DNA of 21,289 bases from Protostelium mycophagum (Eukaryota; Evosea; Variosea; Protosteliida; Protosteliaceae): assembly GCA_002081555.1 (NCBI GenBank), contig MZNV01000275.1, forward strand, positions 1 to 21,289, given 5' to 3'. The position numbers were made by a program, and so were the translations under genes. Every line of letters starts with the position of its first letter. The stretch's first letter is position 1. The notes beneath the pieces are model-generated. The model searched no databases. It was not told the origin of the DNA and saw only the letters and a list, made by a program, of their open reading frames with translations. Shown here one piece after another: positions 9,547 to 17,800 of this stretch.

Positions 9547-11349
9547 TCAATTCCCGCCCAAAAAGTTGGCGAGTTCGTTTACCCATCTCTGCCTCTTTGT
9601 GCCCAGGAATTTGAAATGCAGCCATTTGGCATAGTATCCCAGTTCATCGTCCACTCTGTACTCTACCAGCAGCCTCTCCAGTGCGCTCATCTCTTCTTCA
9701 TTGAATGTCTCTTGGCTGTCGACTGTCTGTAAAGTTTCAACTTTGGATTTGAATATTTGAATTTCCCGCTAAAATGTTTCGAGACAGAACGGTAAAGACA
9801 CGTCATCAAAGATCTTCGTGCAGAGCGAAAGACAAGGCGCTGCAAGCGGGCTCGACCCGGCAGCCCGTTTCACGAGAGTTACCGCGGGTCGCGGTAAGAT
9901 ATCGCAGCGGATTGACAAGAGAGACTGAAGATTCTAAGAATAGTACAAAGAGAACTTACATGTTTATCCCCGAGGTTGATGATGTGACCAGGAAAGAATA
10001 TGGGTTTATCATTGAACGAAATGTGCAACGTCTGTGATCAGATCAGCCAACTTTAGACGTTTTTGTGGCGGAAGGAAATCAAGAACAAAATTTAAACTCG
10101 ACAGTGGATAAGGATGTTGGGTTTTGAAAAGCTGCAGATACAGAGTATTCTCGAATCTTTGGAATACCAAAGTGAAACACTTGTGTTTTGTTGAATGTGA
10201 ATATTCTGACCTCTAACTCTTTGATAAAGCCAAGGTTTCGGCACATGACTAACATTGTCTCTCCTGATTTTGGAATGATTTCGACATCAAAAGTGAGAGT
10301 CACGTAATTGTAAGGCTGATCTGCCTGTAGATGATTAATGCCAAAGAGCGATGATGTCAGATGAGGGCTTTGATCAGGATTGTACGCACCATGTTTTGTT
10401 GTCTGGCTGCCATGAGGTCGTAATGTGCCATGGCGTCTTCACCAGCACGTTCCTGTTCTTGTGTTCTCAATCTAAAGTCCAGAATTCGGTCTCCATAATC
10501 GTCCTGTTTTTATTTAACACAATGCAGAAATAAATGATCTCATTTGTTTTGCAGATTTTTTCAATTATTGAAGTAAAGATATAGAGGTGTTCTTACCGCT
10601 TCTCCTCGACTTTTGGGGACTCTTACCACAACTCTGTCTCGATTACTAACGCATAACCTCACGTCATTTTAATGTGATTTACCTCGCTTCATCGTCATTT
10701 GGCAGCTCGAGATAGAGGAAGTGTTCATCTTGGCCGGTGAGCCTGATGCCAGAGTCCTCTTCGTATTGTTTTGCCCTTTTAGAAGGAAAAGCCTTCTCTA
10801 CAGCTTCTCTATCTATTTTACCTTCTTCTGCCAATCTATTTCAAATCAAAAAGAATCATAACACGAACGGTCTGATCGAAAGGACAGTAGGTCTCAATAA
10901 TAAAATGTTACAATAATCACCTTTGTAAGAGGAGATGGATGGCTCGAGAGTGATCAGACATTCTGATCATGGAACCTTCTGGAGGATCAACGACAGAATA
11001 TCTCTTCAATGGCTTCGTCTCTTGTCCTGTCTGATTCACTTTCTTCATCTTATTGACAACTGGCTTGGGGGCAGGAATCACCTCAGGCTCTTCATCCATA
11101 AAATGAAGTCCAGCTTGTTTGCTATGATCTTTTCTAAAACGAGATTTCTTTTTGCCCTCTACATCACCATCAGATTCAACATTAATGCTCGAAGAGAAAT
11201 AATAATGGCCCGTGATAAATCTTACCCTTTGTGGCACCGCCAGATAGACAGCGCGAGAAAAGAGTCCTTTGCCTGAGTGTTGGTGTTATAACTCCCGTTG
11301 CAAATGGTGCACTGGAAGGAAACCTCACAGCAAGGTTCAATGCTTGCAT
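9547..11349 (-). CDS. MAM33: MAM33/p32 (C1QBP)-like mitochondrial matrix protein
   Basis: Seven exons (11349-11226, 11158-10921, 10835-10683, 10633-10597, 10503-10390, 10324-10181, 9726-9547) join in phase to 329 residues. The N-terminus has no acidic residue for about 40 residues and several arginines (RFPSSAPFATG, LRQRTLFSRC), as in a mitochondrial presequence. The middle has strand patterns matching the family sheet: HFLYLELPNDDEARVVVRVP and YVTLTFDVEIIPKSGETMLV then MCR. The final exon, EEEMSALERLLVEYRVDDEL followed by YYAKWL...QRWVNELANFL, fits the two C-terminal helices of the fold (compare an L-x-x-AL-x-x-YL-x-x-RGI...YI-x-WL-x-x-LK-x-F pattern). The family forms acidic trimers in the matrix linked to respiration and mitoribosome function. 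The N-terminal region is longer than usual. The last intron (10180-9727, 454 nt) is much longer than others here; an extra exon inside it cannot be ruled out. Confidence 0.68.
9847..9897. repeat. Pair of GC-rich hairpins inside the last MAM33 intron
   Basis: Two inverted repeats sit 12 bases apart in a GC-rich island. The first is CGGGCT (9847-9852) with AGCCCG (9862-9867). The second is TTACCGCG (9879-9886) with CGCGGTAA (9890-9897), a perfect 8-bp stem with a 3-base loop. I tested for a tRNA and found no matching arms. They may belong to a small RNA or a mobile-element relic. Confidence 0.55.
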
Positions 11350-11432
11350 GGTGATTCTGTGATGTCGGAAAATGATATGATCAGTTTTCAAGATCAATTT
11401 TTCAGGTTGAAGAACATCCACTACATCAGACG
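11350..11432. promoter_or_regulatory. Shared 83-nt divergent promoter (MAM33-like / SNAPC1-like)
   Basis: The two start codons face away from each other with 83 nt between them, so both promoters and both 5' leaders must fit here or overlap coding sequence. The gap reads about 60 percent A+T with no clear TATA element. A leader intron for SNAPC1 ending at TTTTTCAG (about 11405) is possible. Confidence 0.5.
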
Positions 11433-13136
11433 ATGGCAACTCTGCCACAGGAGAGGATCTCTGGTCATTCACTGGATATAAAGAACATCATCACAGCCTT
11501 CAAATTGGTAAGATCTTACATCTCTAAGTACTGAAACATTTCTAACCGAGACAAAGGGACAGCGCCACTCTTTCACAGATTTCAAAGAGCTATGCAAACA
11601 TTTTGGATTTGGAGTGATACATGAGACCAAACCCCATTTGATGGGCACAGACGAATTCAATCAAATGTTATTCTCCCTGACATTAGGTATCAGTGCAGAA
11701 CTCATTCACCATGTTATTATCCCATAATCATATTCCTGAAAATCTTCGATCTCGTTGTGATTCTGAGAAAAGCAAATGATGATGAGTAGGCTATTTCTAT
11801 GTGAACAACAAGGAACCTGACACCTACATCATCAGACTGGGCTGCCTCTTCTGTCTCTATACAATCTACTCCACACAACAAGTCACTCCAAAAAGCAAGA
11901 TCGTGGTTTCTTTAGGTTTATTGAATTCCACCTTTTCATCTTTTCACCATCACAGCCATTTGGGAAGAGCTCTGCAAATGGGTCGGAGAACAAGCCGTAC
12001 CAAGGCGGAATGCAGAAGCGTGGCAGATCTTCCGTCGGCTGAGTATGAGCTTCATCTACTCTGCACATCCACCCCCACATATGATCTCACTCTTCACCTC
12101 AAAACCCGGAGAGGTCTTAAACGCTCTACCAGAGTCTACTATTGATACGGACACTGTGGTAAGTGCTCAGAATCACAAGAGGTTTGTTTGTACAGTGTTA
12201 CTTTTGTTGAGGACAAACTGCGCACCAAAATTCAGTGGCATCTTGACGCTTGTAGCAGCCAACATTATCTCAACCTAATTAACAAAAGAAGATTGGAATT
12301 TGAAGATGTTTGCCACGAAGATCTAATTACACACAGAAAAACGTGATCGATTTCGATGCGCTCAACCAGATTACAAAAGACTACAACGCGTCAAAAGAGC
12401 CTCTCCTCGCCAACTCAGAGTGCGATTTCTTGATTTCATCATACGACTTTGTATATATACAAATAATAATCAATAATATTATTATGGTTTCTTATCTAAA
12501 ATCTTAATGAAATTAATCAAGTATTCACCAACTTTCAGGTCACTCTCTGTCATCCGCTCAGAATTGGAGGCAAAGTTGTCTACAATGATACAGAAGCACT
12601 ATGAAAAAAAGATGCTGCACGCGCTTCAGCAACAGCCAGGTTTACCTGTTGCCGCACCTTCCAACGACTCGAGGTGATTGAAATTCCAACGATCTTTCAA
12701 TGAAATTTCACAGATTATTCCAACCGCTACCAGACCCCAACACTTCACCACTCCAATTCTTGTCTGAGGTTTCACAAATGAGCTCAGAACACATCACTTC
12801 ACATCTGAACACTACTGCAAACCAAGCCACCACCAATTTGATAACAACTTCACCACCCTCACAGATGATGCAGGGCGCTTTTATAATGGGTGAGGTTTAT
12901 AAATTTCAATGATTCTTTGAAGGATGTTTGTTTTTGACTCACCCAGATTTCCCCGCACCAACAGACAGCATCATCTCGTTTCTGCCATCACAAGTTGTCG
13001 CAGAACAACCTCCGGTGAGCCTCATCATTTTTTCATTGTTGAACATCTTCTTTCGAGGAGGATTTCATGTCTACAGACATTGGCTGATGAAGATCAGGCC
13101 AAGAAAGTAAGGAAAGAGGAACCATCAGAGGAATAA
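11433..13136 (+). CDS. SNAPC1: SNAPC1/SNAP43-like subunit of the snRNA-activating complex
   Basis: Ten exons (11433-11507, 11551-11686, 11790-11915, 11956-12158, 12212-12307, 12337-12419, 12539-12673, 12714-12889, 12947-13014, 13077-13136) join in phase to 385 residues. The N-terminal third follows the SNAPC1 pattern: FTDFKELCKHFGFG, then YIIRLGCLFCLYTIYSTQQV, PKSKIVVSLAIWEEL and AWQIFRRLSMSFIYSA. In the family this region binds the partner subunits that recognise the proximal sequence element of snRNA promoters for RNA polymerases II and III. The middle is charged and coiled-coil-like (RSELEAKLSTMIQKHYEKKM) and the C-terminus is Ser/Thr/Pro-rich ending in KKVRKEEPSEE. The stop overlaps an AATAAA. 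Intron lengths are 29 to 119 nt. The early exons are firmer than exons 5 to 7. Confidence 0.85.
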
Positions 13137-13333
13137 AATTTTATCTGTTGTTATTCTTGGCCCCATAAACCCGTGAGTGTATTAACGTCGCCACAGATTC
13201 TTGATTACATCATGCACGCATGCACATGAACAAAAAGTTTCTCATCTGCCTTTATTCCCAAAATTTACACTTCGGCGAAGTGATTTCGCGTCTCTTGGGT
13301 GCGAAAACACAACACACCACAAAGAAGGACACA

Positions 13334-13978
13334 ATGCAAAGGCTACCCGACAATCTTAAAGAGAAACTTAATGCAACAGCCAAATGGAAAGAGAGAAGCG
13401 CCACAACACATGTCGAACATTTGAAAGAATTGGACCATGTTGCCAAGATCGACGTCCTTTTAATTGGAGATTCCATGTTGGAAAGATTCAAGAGCACAGG
13501 CCAAAGATGTTTTGTTACAAACTTGCAAAACTCTTTTAACGCCGGGGTGGGAGGCGACAAAGTCGAGAATGTACTTTATAGAATTCAACAAGGGCTGTTC
13601 GATCACCTCCCAACAGATCCTCAGCACATCTTAGTCCACCTGGGGACGAATAATCTCGCAAAGAACAAACAGAAGCCCTTCAAAGAGTGCTACGGATTGT
13701 TCATACAAGTGCTGAAGGCCTCATTTCCGAGCGCAAACATCACATTAACTGGGCTCTTCAACCGGACAGACGTCAGCGATCAGCTTGTGAGCGAGTTCAA
13801 CGAGATCATCGAGGAGGCGGCGGGGGATATTGGGGCGAACTACATCCCACCCTTTCCTTTGGAGACGAGAATGCGAGCAGATCATGTACACTTAAGCAGT
13901 GAGGGGTATATAGCCTGGGATAATTGGCTGATGGAGAAGTGGGGGGGCTTTATAGACCCGAATGTCAATAAAATGTAG
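13334..13978 (+). CDS. SGNH/GDSL hydrolase, PAF-acetylhydrolase beta/gamma-like
   Basis: This single-exon gene encodes 214 residues from the ATG at 13334. Block I is VLLIGDSMLERF with the nucleophile Ser47. Block II is NAGVGGDKVENVLYRI with the oxyanion glycine. Block III is HLGTNNLA with the oxyanion asparagine. Block V is ADHVHLSSEGY with Asp183 and His186. The full SGNH set suggests an active esterase or acetylhydrolase; the layout resembles the catalytic subunits of PAF acetylhydrolase Ib. There is no signal peptide from this start, so a cytosolic enzyme is likely. The frame is open back to an ATG at 13220, which would add 38 residues (including KKFLICLYSQNLHFG) lacking family similarity. 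Lack of introns is unusual here and might reflect retroposition or transfer. Confidence 0.92.
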   Translation: MQRLPDNLKEKLNATAKWKERSATTHVEHLKELDHVAKIDVLLIGDSMLERFKSTGQRCFVTNLQNSFNAGVGGDKVENVLYRIQQGLFDHLPTDPQHILVHLGTNNLAKNKQKPFKECYGLFIQVLKASFPSANITLTGLFNRTDVSDQLVSEFNEIIEEAAGDIGANYIPPFPLETRMRADHVHLSSEGYIAWDNWLMEKWGGFIDPNVNKM

Positions 13979-14056
13979 TTGCTGTTCTATATGTTGAAGA
14001 TCAGACGGCTTTGGAAAGAACATGGAGGACACCTTTCAAACAAGCAAAATTTTATT

Positions 14057-14650
14057 TCACAGGAGGGAAGCGATGAGAAGCAAAGCTGCAGCGAAGACGG
14101 TAACGGTGGTGAGGCTCGTCGCAGTGTTGGGGAAGGGGGGGTTGTTGGAAACAGTTGTCCCGGTAGATCCATTATTGGTACCAACGCAGCCGGTCACGCC
14201 AATCGATACACCATATTGGACAAAAGCAGAAACGGGGGAACCTTTAAAGTGAGACTTCTAATGTATGATATGTACGTCACCTCCACATCCGCCTGAAGCG
14301 TATGTTGCGAGCACTGTGTCAGCAGAGGTAGGAGCAGGAGTATAGGAGCTCTGAACTACAGTTTTGGAGGAGAGGACCAAAACGGAAGAGCATCCGGTAG
14401 GCGTGGTCGCTGAAGAAGAGGTCTGTCCTGAGCATGTAGACGTGGCATAATTGGTCAGTGTGAAGCCGTTGCCGCTCGCAGTGTATTGGTAAGAACTGCT
14501 CGGGCCCGTCTTGAAGCAGAATCCTAAGGCAATACCAGATGCTGATATGGGGTTACCAGTACAATTTGAACCGCCATATGTATAGGTGACCACAGCGCTA
14601 GCAGAAGCGGAGGCAATGAGAGCGAGGGAGATGAGTGCCGTCTTGATCAT
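14057..14650 (-). CDS. Secreted, probably GPI-anchored Ser/Thr/Gly-rich protein
   Basis: Two exons (14650-14281 and 14241-14057) encode 184 residues. Residues 1-19 are a signal peptide (MIKTALISLALIASASASA). The mature part is rich in Ser, Thr and Gly with spaced cysteines (SNCTGNP, GFCFKTG, STCSGQT, TGCSS, GGCGGS, GVTGCVG), which could form disulfide bonds. The C-terminus after NNPPFPNTATS is a short hydrophobic tail (VFAAALLLIASLL) with no following charge, the form of a GPI-attachment signal. I know no specific family; similar small cell-surface proteins occur in amoebae. The 40-nt intron (14280-14242) uses GTGACG and TTTAAAG. The frame passes through a run of seven C (minus strand), where a sequencing error would alter the tail. 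Confidence 0.75.
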
Positions 14651-14888
14651 CCTTTCAGGTGTCTGGAATGAATTTGGCAGTTTCGTTTTTCGATCAGGTG
14701 GTTTAACGTGTCGGAACCGGGCAGTTACCGTGACACATCCTGGATGTCATGATTTTTCTTCAGCTTGAATCTGTCATCTGGTATGTGGTTGCGCCAAAAA
14801 ATATCTGATCCCTTTGGTCCTTTACTTTTTTTCTGACCAACTTTGACACGAAACAAATCTTTTTATTTTTTGACAACATCATGCACGA

Positions 14889-17800
14889 TCATTGGCCATT
14901 TAGCAGCTTCTTGTACTTCTCCTCCAGGACTCTATACTTCTCCTTCCACTCGGTCAACTGCTCAGGTTAGACGTTGTTCATGAGGATCATGAGAACACAA
15001 CAGCAGCAATAAAAATGCAGTGAGCACTCCATCCCACGCATTTTGAACTTATCCAAAGACGTAATCAATCCCAACTAACTGCATCTACAACTGCATCTAC
15101 AACTCACAAATGTCCTCACCTCTTTCTTCAGGGCGTCTTTCTCAGCGTTGGAGTCACGGATCATCTCCTTCAGTAGATTCGTGTGTGATTCGTCTTTCTT
15201 AGAGGAGGAGACGACCGATGAGACTGGCCTCGAGACAGAGATCACTTTTGAGGGTACAGGGGATGCTGAGCGCGTCAGATGTCGTTGTAGATGGACCGGA
15301 CTCACGTAAAGCGACGGTTTCTTGTGACGGGGACTTGACCTGGTGATCTGGCTTGGGGGTTGCTAACGGTGACGGGTTATTTGAAGAAGACGAACGGGTC
15401 AAGTGACTTTGTGATTCAGTAATGGGTCGGTCAAGTGAATTTTGCATCGGCCAGAAGGCAGGGCCAATCAAACACATAGACACTTCGAATGAATATAATC
15501 ACCTTCCCACTGAAAGTGATGCAGAAGAGTCTGTCGAAGAGACGGACGATATGGTACTGCTCCTTGGAGAAGGCGATTGGGTCTCGGGAACTGCGGGCTT
15601 CTCCAGTTTTTTCGCCTTTTTGACGGAGTACAGCGGCTGAAATTTCGGTCAGATTTCCAAGTTTCGCTCGGAGTTTAGGAGAATTAAAAGGATCATTGAA
15701 GTTGTGATTGAATGCCACCTCCACTGGGTTAGAAGCTCTTTGTTCTATGACAACATCCTGATGGTATGGAGAGAGCATCTCGCGAAGTATTTTTCTGACA
15801 AGTGTCATTTTAATTTTGGGATGGTGGGGTTTGTTTAGAATAAAACGATGCAAGAGATCTGTCAGATCTAGTAGTAGATCGACAGAGATGCAGAATCAAC
15901 AGCAGCATGAGTGTAGAGAGGGCAGTAAAGAGGTTGTAGAATGTGAAAGAGATCACCTGTGGTCTTGACTAGCGTAAGCCTGAATGAAGGAGTGGTTCAA
16001 TAACTCCGCTGCCGTTTTTCTGTGAATTTTTATCATATGAATCACAATATTTAAAATCTTGATTTCATCAAGCCGTCGAGATGAAATTTCACGGAAATTT
16101 CGCGGAAATTTCAAGACTGTCACCTCTCTTGCGGGTCCTTCACACAAGCCTCTTCCACAAAAGAATGTAAGTAAGGAGAAAATCTGCCTTGTGGATCATC
16201 TATTTTCGGAGCTGGTCCAGACACGATCAACCCGATGGCCTGCACGTGTCATCTTGACATCTCATACACACGTCACTCTGACATCTTTCACGTCGGATTC
16301 ACCCATAATAGCCCGTAAAAAAAGAAATGAATATCACCCTGAGCATGTTTTCGGAGGCAAATGGGATCTTTCCGGTGAGTAGTTCTATGACTGTGATACC
16401 GAGACTCCATATGTCGGCTTTATAGTCGTACTGGTTTCCCTCGATCACCTCTGGTCCCATGTATAATGCTACGATTTGTTATAAAATATTATATATTTTA
16501 TTTCGAAGAGATGAAATCGTGTTCTGTCGCAGTGGTGAAGATGTTGTGACATCAAAAATAATTCAAAATAAATTCGATCTATTGTAGATATAAAGTACTT
16601 GCGTGTTCCGATCGTGGTGAGCGCCTTCGCTAGTGTGTTGGTCAACTGTGTCGACACTCCAAAATCAGCTGTTGTTATTTCAATAAAAATGCACATCTAC
16701 AACGAGACAAAAAATCTCACCTAATTTCGCCTCTCCAGCACTGTTTAGCAGAACATTCGCTGAAATTTCATCAATACAACCCATCCCAAATCTTCACATT
16801 CGAATGAAAATTCTTCGTCATCGCGAAATTTCACGGGAATTTCGCTCACCTGGTTTTAAATCTCTGTGAATAATACCAGCATCATGTAGATACATCAACC
16901 CGTTTAGAATGAAAGTTAAAAGCGCGGCCAGCTGCCTCTCGTGTATCACTTTGCCTTCTTTTGTCAATTTCTTGTGTATGTCTACAACGGACCCGCAGCC
17001 ACAATATTCCATCAAAATCTATTCAAGTCAGAAGTGTTTTTGTGAGAATTGATCTCCGAAATTAGAACTTGAAAATTAAAATTTGGTTTTTGGCGGGAAA
17101 ATGGATTCTTTTGAGATCCAAGACGACCCTTTCTTATAGCGCTTTGCGACACGGTCGATCACTTTTTTGTGGTGAAATGACTTCGCTTCAAACGCGATAT
17201 TAACAACAACAAGATAGTGTACCCATAATTTCTGGTCTCGTGTGAAACAACCCAAGTACGAGACAATATTGGTGTCTTTACACTTCTTCAACACAGAGAT
17301 CTCCTTCTCTATATCTTCTGGCTGCCATAAATGTCAGAGATATCAAGATATGACGTCATAAAGAGGTGATGGGATGTCGCATCACCTTGTCTCCTGCGGG
17401 GACTTGCTTGATGGCAAGTACGTAATTAGTTTCTTTTTGATGAGCTCTGTACACAGATCCGTAGGCACTACAACGCGTCAGAAACATTCTTATGAAATGA
17501 GAGAGTCAATACAATGAAAAGATCACGCTGGAATATCCCTTCATCACGTAAATGGCTCACCCCTGCCCAATACATTCGGCCAACTCGAAAGCGTCCCCGC
17601 CTTGCATTTCCCATTGATAATCTGTGGTCACGTGCATCACTCGTCTCATCTGTGTTGGGCCTGATATCTCTAATTCTCCGGCATTAAGACGTTCCGCTGT
17701 GTTTTTCAGTGAGATTTCGTGGGAATTTCGTTTTCATTTTCTTATTGCCAAAGGGTTCATTTCACCGTGATTTTTTTGGATTTTCAAGTCGGTCTACAAT

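Noticed and set aside
9847-9867. tRNA gene suggested by a GGGCTCGACCC segment
   Set aside because: No acceptor, D or anticodon arm could be paired around it on either strand, and the T-loop consensus is not met.
9774-10037. 87-codon plus-strand frame as a gene
   Set aside because: It lies inside the MAM33-like intron, is arginine-rich with no recognised domain, and another long frame is open on the opposite strand there because the segment is GC-rich. Kept only as a finding.
10079-10180. Continuation of the MAM33 exon to the TGA at 10079 (QVFHFGIPKIREYSV...)
   Set aside because: Ending there would remove the two C-terminal family helices, which are encoded in phase at 9726-9547.
13220-13333. 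N-terminal extension of the SGNH hydrolase from the ATG at 13220
   Set aside because: The added residues lack family similarity and fall in the gap expected to hold the promoter; the ATG at 13334 fits the usual length.
15431-15853. Continuous 140-codon minus frame ending ...[12 protein letters not shown] as one exon
   Set aside because: Splicing at 15718-15637 and 15502-15407 gives a Ser/Pro-rich sequence continuous with the coiled-coil exons; the unspliced frame stops and resembles nothing.
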